DNA of 64,000 bases from Pseudomonadota bacterium (GTDB taxonomy: Bacteria > Pseudomonadota > Gammaproteobacteria > Xanthomonadales > Xanthomonadaceae): assembly GCA_018242425.1 (NCBI GenBank), contig JAFEBX010000003.1, positions 496,001 through 560,000 on the forward strand. The letters run 5' to 3'. The number at the start of each line of letters is the position of its first letter. The stretch's first letter is position 1. The notes below the pieces were generated by a model, which ran no database searches, had not been told where the DNA came from, and was given only the letters and a program-made list of their open reading frames with translations. Positions 9,080 through 17,463 of the stretch are shown piece after piece. A program made the translations under genes and the position numbers.

Positions 9080-9172
9080 GCGGTTATCCGTATCGTCGAC
9101 CATACGAGGCATGGATGCCGAGTCGAGCCCCCATGGATGGGTTCACGGCGTGTCGGCGATACGGATAACCGC
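9080..9172. repeat. Long-arm inverted repeat enclosing a palindromic element
   Basis: A perfect 16-bp repeat, GCGGTTATCCGTATCG (9080-9095) and its reverse complement (9157-9172), flanks 61 bp. The inner segment contains GCATGGATGCC and CCCATGGATGGG, which are themselves partly palindromic. Symmetric flanks around an inner palindromic unit suggest a small dispersed or MITE-like element, or a large transcriptional barrier between convergent genes. Confidence 0.6.
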
Positions 9173-9207
9173 AGCAGGCGCTCAGCCGGGCGATGCGCTT
9201 TCGCGGC

Positions 9208-9885
9208 TCAGGGCCGCGAACACACCTCGTCGATGTGGTGCAACAAGTCGGCCGGGTCGTCGTAGACGCGGAAGCCACCGGCGCGTTCGAGCTCCTCGCG
9301 ACCATAGCCACCACTGAGCAGGCCGATGCCCAATGCATTCGCGCGCTGCGCCGCCAGCAGGTCCCAGATGCTGTCGCCAACGACCAGCGCATTGCGGATG
9401 TCCACGTCGAGGCGTTGCGCCGCGGCGAGGAACAGATCGGGATCGGGCTTGGCGTGCGCCACCATGTCGCGGGTGATCACCGGCACCTTGTCGGGATCGA
9501 CGCCGAGCGCATCGAGATTGACCTTCGCGGTTTCCATGCGACCGCTGGTGGCGATCGCCCAGGCGATGCCGGCCTCGTCGAGATAGCGCAGCAGTTCGAC
9601 CGCGCCCGGCAATGGCCGCACCGCGACCGGCTGGCGCACATAGGCGGCGGCATGCAGGCGGCGCAGGCGATCGAGACGCTCTTCGTCGAGCTCGAGCCCG
9701 GTCTCGCGCAACAGCATGCGTGCGAACAAGCCGCCACTCATGCCGATCTTGCGGTGGATGCGCCAGACCGACAGCGGGATGCCCTCGGCGTCGAGCGCTT
9801 CCTTCCACGCCATCACGTGCTGGTAGACGCTGTCGACGAGGGTGCCGTCGAGGTCGAACAGGAAACTGCTACGGGCAGAGCGCAT
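9208..9885 (-). CDS. HAD-superfamily sugar-phosphatase-like hydrolase
   Basis: Cytoplasmic phosphatase of 225 aa, subfamily IA (phosphoglycolate phosphatase/beta-phosphoglucomutase-like). The nucleophile motif FDLDGTLVD is at residues 10-18 (Asp11, Asp13). The alpha-helical cap follows, then IATSGRM (motif II), HAKPDPD (motif III Lys) and VVGDSIWDL (motif IV). AGGAG lies 5 nt before the start. Divergent from the nagQ-nagB-nagA unit and sharing its 107-bp control region, it may dephosphorylate an excess sugar phosphate during GlcNAc growth. That role is inferred only from position. Confidence 0.85.
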   Translation of the reverse strand: MRSARSSFLFDLDGTLVDSVYQHVMAWKEALDAEGIPLSVWRIHRKIGMSGGLFARMLLRETGLELDEERLDRLRRLHAAAYVRQPVAVRPLPGAVELLRYLDEAGIAWAIATSGRMETAKVNLDALGVDPDKVPVITRDMVAHAKPDPDLFLAAAQRLDVDIRNALVVGDSIWDLLAAQRANALGIGLLSGGYGREELERAGGFRVYDDPADLLHHIDEVCSRP

Positions 9886-9938
9886 CTGGACTCCTGCTTG
9901 TCGCGATGGGCCATCCTAGCATGAACTCAGACCAATAC

Positions 9939-9984
9939 AATACCAATTTGCCTTGATTTGCCAATTTGGTATCTCATTGGTATT
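9939..9984. promoter_or_regulatory. GntR-type operator cluster (probable NagQ box)
   Basis: A perfect 9-bp inverted repeat, AATACCAAT (9939-9947) and ATTGGTATT (9976-9984), brackets a further half-site TTGGTAT (9966-9972); ACCAATA also occurs at 9931-9937. The AT-rich palindromic cluster lies directly before nagQ and between the divergent promoters. It fits autoregulation by the GntR protein and control of nagB-nagA plus the HAD phosphatase. Confidence 0.75.
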
Positions 9985-9992
9985 GTTCTTGG

Positions 9993-10736
9993 ATGGAATC
10001 CTATCTCGCCGCCGAGTTCCAGCGCCAGCGCGACGCCCGTCGCGCACCGGCCTATCAGCACCTGCGGCGGACCCTGCAGCACGCGATCGAGAACGGCGAG
10101 CTGGAGCCCCGGCAGGCCCTGCCCGGCGAGCGCGATCTGGCGAAGTTGCTCGATGTATCGCGCGTCACCGTGCGCAAGGCGATCTCGGGTCTGGTCGCGG
10201 AAGGCCTGCTGGTGCAACGCCAGGGCGCCGGCACCTTCGTCGCCGAACGCATCGTCAAATCGTTCTCGCTGCTGACCAGCTTCACCAACGACCTGCGCGC
10301 CCGCGGCCTCGATCCCCGCTCCGAAGTGCTCGAACGCGGCATCGGCGAAGTCACCCCAGAAGAAGCGATGGCGCTCAACCTGTCGCCGGGCGCGCTGGTG
10401 GTCCGCAGCTACCGCCTGCGCACGGCATCCGGACAGCCGCTGGCGCTGGAACGCACCACGGTGCCGCAATCGGTGTTGCCGGATTCCGCCGAAATCGGCC
10501 TGTCGTTGTACGAAGCATTCGCGGCGCGCGGCATCCACCCGGCGCGCGCATTGCAGCGCCTGCGCGCGATCGCCTTCGACGCCGAGCAGGCACGCCTGAT
10601 GCAGTTGCCGGAAGGCAGCCCCGGATTGTTCATCGAGCGCCGCGCCTTCCTCGCCGATGGCCGGGTGGTCGAGTTCACCCGTTCCTTCTATCGCGGCGAT
10701 GCCTACGACTTCGTGGCCGAACTGCACGCCGAATGA
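9993..10736 (+). CDS. nagQ: GntR/HutC-family regulator, NagQ-like
   Basis: Cytoplasmic transcription factor of about 247 aa. A winged helix-turn-helix spans about residues 18-85 (PGERDLAKLLDVSRVTVRKA, then LVAEGLLVQRQGAGTFV), followed by a UTRA ligand-binding domain typical of HutC-subfamily sugar-phosphate sensors. The start at 9993 is preferred over 9966 because the latter lies within the operator cluster and its extra nine residues look non-native. There is no strong Shine-Dalgarno sequence. It is followed after 31 nt by the deaminase and then nagA, so it probably regulates its own operon in response to GlcNAc-6-P or GlcN-6-P. Confidence 0.88.
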   Translation: MESYLAAEFQRQRDARRAPAYQHLRRTLQHAIENGELEPRQALPGERDLAKLLDVSRVTVRKAISGLVAEGLLVQRQGAGTFVAERIVKSFSLLTSFTNDLRARGLDPRSEVLERGIGEVTPEEAMALNLSPGALVVRSYRLRTASGQPLALERTTVPQSVLPDSAEIGLSLYEAFAARGIHPARALQRLRAIAFDAEQARLMQLPEGSPGLFIERRAFLADGRVVEFTRSFYRGDAYDFVAELHAE

Positions 10737-10767
10737 TCCCGCTTCCTTCTTCCCAGAATTGATACCG

Positions 10768-11811
10768 ATGAGCCGATTGCCCGATCCCGATACGACGAAG
10801 ATGCACGCCGAAGCGGCGGAAACCGCCGATGCCGTGGCCCGCCAGTTCGCCGCCAATGCCGCGGTGATCGAAGCACTGGCCACGCGCCTGCGCGTGCAAC
10901 CGCCGCGCTTCATCGTCACCTGCGCGCGCGGCAGTTCCGACCATGCAGCGACTTACGGAAAATATCTGTTCGAAACCACGCTCGGCCTCGTCACCGCGTC
11001 GGCCTCGCCATCGGTGGGCTCGGTGTATGCGGTCGCCCCGAAACTCGATGGCGCGCTGTTCATCGCCATCTCGCAATCGGGCAAGAGTCCCGACCTGTTG
11101 CGCAACGCCGAGATCGCGAAGGCATCCGGCGCGGTGGTGGTCGCGCTGGTCAATGTCGCCGACTCGCCGCTGGCCAAGCTTGCCGACACCGTGATCCCGC
11201 TGCACGCCGGCCCGGAAAAGAGCGTCGCCGCGACCAAGAGCTACCTGTGCTCGCTGGCAGCACTGCTGCAACTCACTGCTCACTGGAGCGGCGACGCCGG
11301 CTTGCTGGCGGCAACGAAATCGCTACCCGACGCATTGCGCAGCGCATGGAATGAAGATTGGTCCTCGCTGGTCGGCGGCCTGCGCCTGGCGCGCAGCCTG
11401 TTCGTGATCGGACGCGGGCTCGGCCTCGCCGCCGCGCAGGAAGCCGCGCTCAAGTTCAAGGAAACCTGTGGCTTGCACGCGGAAGCGTTCTCGTCGGCGG
11501 AAGTGAAGCACGGCCCGATGGCGATCGTCGGACCCGATTTCCCGGTGCTGGTGTTCGCGCAGGACGACGACACCGGCGCCAGTACTGCGGCGGTCGCCGA
11601 GGAATTCCGCGCGCGCGGCGCACCGGTGTGGCTGGCGCGGCCGGGCGCGACCGGCGATGGCGTGCTGCCGTTGCCGCATTCACCACATCCCGCCGTCACG
11701 CCGCTGCTGACGGTGCAGGCATTCTATCGTGCAGCGAACGCATTGGCGATCGCGCGCGGCCACGATCCCGACGTGCCGCCGCATCTCAACAAGGTGACGG
11801 AGACAGTGTGA
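10768..11811 (+). CDS. nagB-II: SIS-type glucosamine-6-phosphate deaminase, NagB-II
   Basis: Converts glucosamine-6-phosphate to fructose-6-phosphate and ammonia; 347 aa. It consists of two sugar-isomerase (SIS) domains like the isomerase half of GlmS but lacks the N-terminal glutaminase domain, the hallmark of NagB-II. Visible motifs are CARGSSDHAATYGKY (from residue 52), ISQSGKSPDLL, the second-domain GRGLGLAAAQEAALKFKET, and SSAEVKHGP. Its stop overlaps the nagA start (TGATG), so the two are translationally coupled. The start at 10768 directly follows nagQ; earlier in-frame starts lie within nagQ. Confidence 0.92.
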   Translation: MSRLPDPDTTKMHAEAAETADAVARQFAANAAVIEALATRLRVQPPRFIVTCARGSSDHAATYGKYLFETTLGLVTASASPSVGSVYAVAPKLDGALFIAISQSGKSPDLLRNAEIAKASGAVVVALVNVADSPLAKLADTVIPLHAGPEKSVAATKSYLCSLAALLQLTAHWSGDAGLLAATKSLPDALRSAWNEDWSSLVGGLRLARSLFVIGRGLGLAAAQEAALKFKETCGLHAEAFSSAEVKHGPMAIVGPDFPVLVFAQDDDTGASTAAVAEEFRARGAPVWLARPGATGDGVLPLPHSPHPAVTPLLTVQAFYRAANALAIARGHDPDVPPHLNKVTETV

Positions 11812-12938
11812 TGACGACGCTCTTTCGCAACGGACAGGTCCTCACGCCGCGCGGCTTCGAACGCGGCCTCGACGTGCTGGTCGAGGACGGACGCATCACC
11901 ACGATCGCGCGCGGCCTGCATGTCGCCGGCGCGACCGTGGTCGACCTCGACGACGGCTTCCTGGTTCCCGGCTTCATCGATACCCAGGTCAACGGTGGCG
12001 GCGACGTGCTGTTGAACGACACCCCGACGGTCGAAGGCGTGCGCCGCATTGCCGAGGCGCATCGCAAGTTCGGCACCACCGGCCTGATGCCGACGCTGAT
12101 CAGCGACGACGTGCCGGTGATGCGCGATGCGATCGCTGCGGTTCATGGCGCGATCGAACAGGGCGTGCCCGGCGTACTCGGCATCCACCTCGAAGGCCCG
12201 TGGCTGGCCGAGGCGCGCAAGGGCGTGCACGATCCGCACAAGTTCCACACCCCGGATGCGTCGGAACTCGATCTCGTCACTTCACTTGGCAACGGCGTCA
12301 CCATCGTCACGCTGGCGCCGGAACGCTTCGCGCCGGAAACGCTGCATGCGTTGGCCGGACGCGGCGTGCTGGTCTGCGCCGGACACACCGCGGCGACCTA
12401 CGAACAATTCCGCGCCGCCTTCGCCGCCGGCGTTCGCGGCGTCACCCACCTGTTCAACGCGATGACGCCGATGGGCAGTCGTGCACCGGGCGGTGTCGGC
12501 GCCGCGATCGACGATCCAGAGAGCTGGTGCGGGATCATCGCCGACGGCTACCACGTCGACGACGCGCCGCTGCGCATCGCCATCGCGGCGAAACCGCGCG
12601 GCAAGATGATGCTGGTCACCGATGCGATGCCGCCGGTTGGCGGCGAGCGCGAGGATTTCACCATCTACGACATCCCGATGACCTGCCGCGACGGCAAGTG
12701 CACCACCGCCGAAGGCACGCTTGCAGGTTCGGCGCTCGACATGGCCAGCGCCGTGCGCAATACCGTGCAGCGCCTCGGCCTGCCGCTGGACGAAGCCTGC
12801 CGGATGGCGTCGCAGTATCCGGCGGAATTCCTGCGGCTGGGCGACGAGCTCGGCAAGATCGCTCCGGGTTATCGCGCGGATCTGGTGTGGCTGGATCGCG
12901 ACCTGCAGGTCAGGGGAACGTGGATCGGCGGGCGCTGA
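11811..12938 (+). CDS. nagA: N-acetylglucosamine-6-phosphate deacetylase
   Basis: Zinc amidohydrolase of 375 aa that removes acetate from GlcNAc-6-phosphate, the step before the deaminase. The TIM-barrel entry PGFIDTQVNGGGDV replaces the HxH of two-metal enzymes, as in single-metal E. coli-type NagA. The metal ligands lie in LEGPWL (Glu), CAGHTAATY and GVTHLFNAM (His). The catalytic Asp is in LVTDAMPP at about residue 271. The start at 11811 overlaps the deaminase stop by one base. It converges with parA, leaving only 4 nt between them, and I see no terminator there. Confidence 0.95.
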   Translation: MTTLFRNGQVLTPRGFERGLDVLVEDGRITTIARGLHVAGATVVDLDDGFLVPGFIDTQVNGGGDVLLNDTPTVEGVRRIAEAHRKFGTTGLMPTLISDDVPVMRDAIAAVHGAIEQGVPGVLGIHLEGPWLAEARKGVHDPHKFHTPDASELDLVTSLGNGVTIVTLAPERFAPETLHALAGRGVLVCAGHTAATYEQFRAAFAAGVRGVTHLFNAMTPMGSRAPGGVGAAIDDPESWCGIIADGYHVDDAPLRIAIAAKPRGKMMLVTDAMPPVGGEREDFTIYDIPMTCRDGKCTTAEGTLAGSALDMASAVRNTVQRLGLPLDEACRMASQYPAEFLRLGDELGKIAPGYRADLVWLDRDLQVRGTWIGGR

Positions 12939-12942
12939 TTCC

Positions 12943-13575
12943 TCAGCGCGCGCGATTCAACCACTGCAGCAACGGCGCCCAGTCCGCCTGGTGTTCGCGG
13001 ATCTGCGCCGAGTTGTAATCGAAGAGGCTGCGGCCCAGGCCGGCCATCATCACGTAGCCCTGGCTGTCGCGCAGCTGGCCGACCACCGGGATCGACCAGC
13101 CCTGCATCACCTCGACCGCCTGCTGCGAGGCATTGGTCCACGGTCGCAAGCGGTTGGCGACGACGCCGACCGGCACCTTGCCCTTCTTGATCTGCGGATG
13201 TCCGGCGAGATCGTTGAGGAAATGCACGGTCGCTTCGATGTCGAGCGCGGACGGGCCGATCGGCACCACCACGGCGTCGGCGGTTTCGAGGAATTCGTCG
13301 AGCAGGTCGCGATGGGAGCCGGCCGGGGTGTCGATCACCACCCGCTGGGTATCGTCGGGAACGCGCTTGTTCCACTGCTTGCGGGTGCCGTCGACCGGCA
13401 ACACCGCGTGGTCGAGATGGGCGCGGCGTTCGGCCCAGCGCATCCCGGAATGCTGCGGATCGGCGTCGATCAGCACGGAATGCTTGCCGTGCACGGCCGC
13501 GTGGGCGGCCAGGTTCGTTGCGAGTGTCGTCTTGCCGACGCCACCCTTGGAGCTTGCCACCAGTACGGTCTTCAT
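12943..13575 (-). CDS. Orphan ParA/MinD-family ATPase
   Basis: Cytoplasmic P-loop ATPase of 210 aa with the deviant Walker A KGGVGKTT at residues 10-17, a DADPQHSG switch-type motif, and Walker B-like VVIDTPAG. It resembles ParA-type cargo-positioning ATPases. There is no parB, parS-like repeat array, replication gene or chemotaxis gene beside it, so the cargo is unknown. It is too short to be chromosomal Soj with an N-terminal HTH. Divergent from iorAB across a 168-bp gap. Confidence 0.85.
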   Translation of the reverse strand: MKTVLVASSKGGVGKTTLATNLAAHAAVHGKHSVLIDADPQHSGMRWAERRAHLDHAVLPVDGTRKQWNKRVPDDTQRVVIDTPAGSHRDLLDEFLETADAVVVPIGPSALDIEATVHFLNDLAGHPQIKKGKVPVGVVANRLRPWTNASQQAVEVMQGWSIPVVGQLRDSQGYVMMAGLGRSLFDYNSAQIREHQADWAPLLQWLNRAR

Positions 13576-13743
13576 CCACCAACACCTGTCATGGGCTCTG
13601 CCCGGAGCTTAGCATCGGCCCCGCCGCGCGAGCCTTGCAGGCCGCCTCCGGACCGTCGAAAGGTCGCGGACTGGTAAAATTGCGCTTTCCTTCACGCCCG
13701 ACCCGCCTCCATGGCGCGCCCGGGCCTGCGCGAGGCCGCACGC

Positions 13744-16700
13744 ATGACCAGCACCGCAGAGCTTTCCTCCCCCGAATCCGCCAAGGGCACCCTGACCCAC
13801 GGCGTCAACGACCGCGACTACACGCTGGACGACAAATACGTCCGCACCGAGGGTCGCATCTACCTGTCGGGGGTCCAGGCGCTGGTGCGCCTGCCGATGA
13901 TGCAGCACCTGCGCGATGTCGCCGCTGGCCTGAACACCGCCGGCTTCATCAGCGGTTATCGCGGTTCGCCGCTAGGCGGCTTCGACCTCGAGTTGTGGCG
14001 CGCACGCAAATATCTCGAGAAGAACGACGTCCGCTTCCAGCCCGGCCTCAACGAGGACCTCGGCGCGACCATGGTCTGGGGCACCCAGCAGACCAACCTG
14101 TTCCCCGGCGCCAAGGTCGATGGCGTGTTCGGCATGTGGTACGGCAAGGGTCCGGGCGTCGATCGCTGCGGCGACGTGTTCAAGCACGCCAACGCCGCCG
14201 GCACTTCGAAGCATGGCGGCGTGCTGGCGCTGGCCGCCGACGACCACGCCTGCCGCTCCTCCACGCTGCCACACGGCAGCGAACACGAGTTCGTCAGCGC
14301 GATGATGCCGGTGCTCAATCCCGCCGGCGTGCAGGACATCCTTGAGATGGGCCTGCTCGGCTTCGCGATGTCGCGCTTCACCGGCCGCTGGGTCGGTTTC
14401 AAGACGATCGCCGAGACGGTGGAATCGTCGGCATCGGTCGACGTCAACCCGTTCGCGCAGCAGATCATCCTGCCGGGCGACGACGAATTCGAGATGCCGC
14501 CGGGCGGCTTGAACATCCGCTGGCCGGATCCGCCGCTGGACCAGGAAATGCGCCTGCATCGTTACGCGGTCAAGGCCGCGCAGGCGTTCGCGCGGGTCAA
14601 CAAGCTCGACCGCGTGGTTGTCGATTCGCCCAACGCGCGCCTCGGCATCGTCACCACCGGCAAGAGCTACCTCGACGTGCTGCAGGCGCTCGAATATCTC
14701 GGCCTCGACGCCAGGGCCTGCGCGGACCTCGGTATCCGCGTCTACAAGGTGGCGATGACCTGGCCGCTGGAACCGCAAGGCATCCGCGCCTTCGCGCGCG
14801 GCCTGCAGGACATCCTCGTCGTCGAGGAAAAGCACAGCTTCATCGAGTCGCAGATGAAGGAGCTGTTCTACAACTTCGATGGCCAGCGCCCCAGCATCGT
14901 CGGCAAGTTCGACGAATCCGGCGAATGGATCCTGCCTTCGACCGGAGAACTCACCCCCGCCACCATCGCCGGCGTGATCGGCAAGCGCCTGCAACGCTTC
15001 CACGACTCCGAACAGATCCGCAACGTGCTGGCGTGGATGGAAGGCAAGGAAGGCGAGCTCGCCCTGCCGCGCGCCAACTTCCCGCGCGTACCGCACTACT
15101 GCTCGGGCTGCCCGCACAACACCTCGACCAAGGTGCCGGAAGGTTCGCGCGCATCCGCCGGCATCGGCTGTCACTACATGGTGACGTGGATGGACCGCAA
15201 CACCGACACCTTCACCCACATGGGCGGCGAAGGCGTGACGTGGGCGGGCCAGGCCAACTTCACCGACACCCCGCACATCTTCCAGAACCTCGGCGACGGC
15301 ACCTACTTCCACAGCGGTTCGCTGGCGATCCGCCAGTCGATCGCGGCCGGCGTCAACATCACCTACAAGATCCTCTACAACGACGCGGTGGCGATGACCG
15401 GCGGCCAGCCCGTCGACGGCACCCTCACCGTGCCGCAGATCGCGCACCAGATGTTGGCGGAAGGCGTGCACACCATCGCGCTGGTGTCCGACGACATCAC
15501 CAAGTGGTCGCGCCAGCGCTATCTGTTCCCGAAGGAAGTCGAGTTCCACGATCGTCGCGAACTCGAAGCCGTGCAGGAACAGCTGCGCACGGTCAAGGGC
15601 GTGTCGGTGCTGATCTACGACCAGACCTGCGCCACCGAGAAGCGTCGTCGTCGCAAGCGCGGCAAGATGGTCGATCCCGACAAGCGCGTCGTCATCAACT
15701 CGCTGGTCTGCGAAGGCTGCGGCGACTGCGGCGAGAAATCGTTCTGTGTTTCGGTGCTGCCCAAGGAAACCGAATTCGGGCGCAAGCGTGACATCGACCA
15801 GTCGAACTGCAACAAGGACTTCAGCTGCGTCGAAGGCTTCTGCCCGAGCTTCGTCACCGTCGAAGGCGGCCAGCTGAAGAAGGGCAAGCGCGCGAATGTC
15901 GCGCATCGCCTCGAAGACCTGCCGGAACCGGTGTTCGCGACCGATCTCGACAAGCCCTGGAACATCCTGATCACCGGCGTCGGCGGTACCGGCGTGGTGA
16001 CCATCGGTGCGTTGCTCGGCATGGCCGGCCACCTTGAAGCCAAGGGCGCGACGGTGCTCGACCAGACCGGCCTCGCCCAGAAGGGTGGCGCGGTGACCAC
16101 GCATATCCGCATCGCGCGCACGCCCGATGATCTGCACGCCGTGCGCATCGCCGCCGGCGAAGCCGACCTCGTGCTCGGCTGCGACATGGTGGTGGTCAAC
16201 GATTACTGGGCGCTGTCGAAGATCCGCGCCGGCCGCACGTCGGTGGTGCTGAATACCTACGAAGCGATGCCGGGCACCTTCACCACCCGTCCCGACATGC
16301 AGTTCCCGGCCGCCGACATCGTCGCGGCCGTGCGCACCGCGCTCGATGGCGAAGTGCCGCTGACCGTCGACGCCACCGAGCTCGCCAACGCGTTGATGGG
16401 CGACGCGATCGCTTCCAACCTCTTCATCCTCGGCTATGCCTGGCAGAAGGGCCTGGTGCCGATCTCGTTCGAGGCACTGATGCGCGCGGTCGAACTGAAC
16501 GGCGCCGCGGTCGCGATGAACAAGACCGCGTTCGCCTGGGGCCGGCTCGCCGCAGTCGACATGCCCGCGGTGATCGAAGCCGCCGGCATCGTCCGCAACG
16601 CGCCGACCAAGGCCGAAGCAACGCCGCACAAGTTGCAGATGCTGGCCGCGACCGCCAACGAAGGCCTGGAATCGGGACTGTCGCCGACCGCGACCCATGA

Positions 16701-17436
16701 TGAAAGCGAAATCCGTCGCGTGCCCGAGCACTTCGACCAAGGCGTCGCCTTCCTGCCGCTGGACGACGCCCGCCTGTCGCGTTCGCTCGATGAAGTGATC
16801 TCGCGTCGCGTCGGTTTCCTCGTCGACTACCAGGACAAGGCCTACGCCGAGCATTACCGCAGCTTCGTCAACAACGTCCGCGACTTCGAACATCGCCACG
16901 CACCCGGCTCCACCGTGCTGACCGAAGCCGTCGCGCGCTATCTGTTCAAGCTGATGGCCTACAAGGACGAATACGAAGTCGCGCGCCTCTACACCAGCGG
17001 TGACTTCCAGCGCCGTATCGCCCAGCAGTTCGAAGGCGATGTCACCCTGAAGTTCCACCTCGCGCCGCCGCTGTTCGCGAAGAAGGACGCCAAGGGTCGT
17101 TTGATCAAGAAGCAGTACGGCCCGTGGATGATGAAGGCGTTCAAGCAGCTGGCGAAGCTGAAGTCACTGCGCGGCGGCACCTTCGACGTGTTCGGCTATA
17201 CCGAAGAACGCAAGATGGAACGCAAGTTGATCGAGGATTACCGCGCGACCATCGAAACGCTGCTGAAGACGCTCGATGCCGGCAACGTCGGACTCGCCGC
17301 CGAAATCGCCAGCGTGCCGGAACACATCCGCGGCTACGGTCACGTCAAGGAAGCGAATTTCGCCAAGGCCAAGGCACGCGAAGCGGAATTGCTGAAGGAA
17401 TGGAACAACCCGCTGCGCGTCGTGCAGGTGGCCTAA
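13744..17436 (+). CDS. Indolepyruvate ferredoxin oxidoreductase, fused alpha/gamma (IorAB-type)
   Basis: About 1230 aa. Oxidatively decarboxylates aryl- or branched 2-oxo acids to acyl-CoA, passing electrons to ferredoxin; involved in amino-acid catabolism. Thiamine-pyrophosphate domains occupy the first two thirds (HYCSGCPHN near residue 452, GIGCHYM near 475). Next come cysteine clusters of an iron-sulfur region (CEGCGDCGEKSFC, then CNKDFSCVEGFC, about 655-700), then the gamma domain from about residue 738 (ITGVGGTGVVTIGALL) and a C-terminal extension. The start at 13744 has GAGG 9 nt upstream; an alternative at 13711 would add 11 residues. Oxygen-tolerant fused versions are common in aerobic proteobacteria. 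Transcribed alone and convergent with the photolyase. Confidence 0.93.
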   Translation: MTSTAELSSPESAKGTLTHGVNDRDYTLDDKYVRTEGRIYLSGVQALVRLPMMQHLRDVAAGLNTAGFISGYRGSPLGGFDLELWRARKYLEKNDVRFQPGLNEDLGATMVWGTQQTNLFPGAKVDGVFGMWYGKGPGVDRCGDVFKHANAAGTSKHGGVLALAADDHACRSSTLPHGSEHEFVSAMMPVLNPAGVQDILEMGLLGFAMSRFTGRWVGFKTIAETVESSASVDVNPFAQQIILPGDDEFEMPPGGLNIRWPDPPLDQEMRLHRYAVKAAQAFARVNKLDRVVVDSPNARLGIVTTGKSYLDVLQALEYLGLDARACADLGIRVYKVAMTWPLEPQGIRAFARGLQDILVVEEKHSFIESQMKELFYNFDGQRPSIVGKFDESGEWILPSTGELTPATIAGVIGKRLQRFHDSEQIRNVLAWMEGKEGELALPRANFPRVPHYCSGCPHNTSTKVPEGSRASAGIGCHYMVTWMDRNTDTFTHMGGEGVTWAGQANFTDTPHIFQNLGDGTYFHSGSLAIRQSIAAGVNITYKILYNDAVAMTGGQPVDGTLTVPQIAHQMLAEGVHTIALVSDDITKWSRQRYLFPKEVEFHDRRELEAVQEQLRTVKGVSVLIYDQTCATEKRRRRKRGKMVDPDKRVVINSLVCEGCGDCGEKSFCVSVLPKETEFGRKRDIDQSNCNKDFSCVEGFCPSFVTVEGGQLKKGKRANVAHRLEDLPEPVFATDLDKPWNILITGVGGTGVVTIGALLGMAGHLEAKGATVLDQTGLAQKGGAVTTHIRIARTPDDLHAVRIAAGEADLVLGCDMVVVNDYWALSKIRAGRTSVVLNTYEAMPGTFTTRPDMQFPAADIVAAVRTALDGEVPLTVDATELANALMGDAIASNLFILGYAWQKGLVPISFEALMRAVELNGAAVAMNKTAFAWGRLAAVDMPAVIEAAGIVRNAPTKAEATPHKLQMLAATANEGLESGLSPTATHDESEIRRVPEHFDQGVAFLPLDDARLSRSLDEVISRRVGFLVDYQDKAYAEHYRSFVNNVRDFEHRHAPGSTVLTEAVARYLFKLMAYKDEYEVARLYTSGDFQRRIAQQFEGDVTLKFHLAPPLFAKKDAKGRLIKKQYGPWMMKAFKQLAKLKSLRGGTFDVFGYTEERKMERKLIEDYRATIETLLKTLDAGNVGLAAEIASVPEHIRGYGHVKEANFAKAKAREAELLKEWNNPLRVVQVA

Positions 17437-17463
17437 GCGTCACGCCATATGGGCATGCCCGGC

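Larger units (their letters stand above)
8883..9207. other. 325-bp intergenic region holding two inverted repeats
   Basis: No convincing gene lies between the 3' ends of the convergent nagR and HAD phosphatase genes. The region contains a compact hairpin at 8965-8984 and a wide 16-bp inverted repeat at 9080-9172. Both look like dispersed palindromic repeats and could terminate or protect the two converging transcripts. Confidence 0.6.

Noticed and set aside
12943..13575. Chromosome-partitioning parAB-parS locus or a replication origin
   Set aside because: No parB, no parS-like repeats, no dnaA-box cluster or replication genes nearby.
13972..17058. A 1028-codon minus-strand open frame opposite iorAB
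   Set aside because: Antisense to the iorAB core; His/Arg/Val-rich with no domain or ribosome-binding site.
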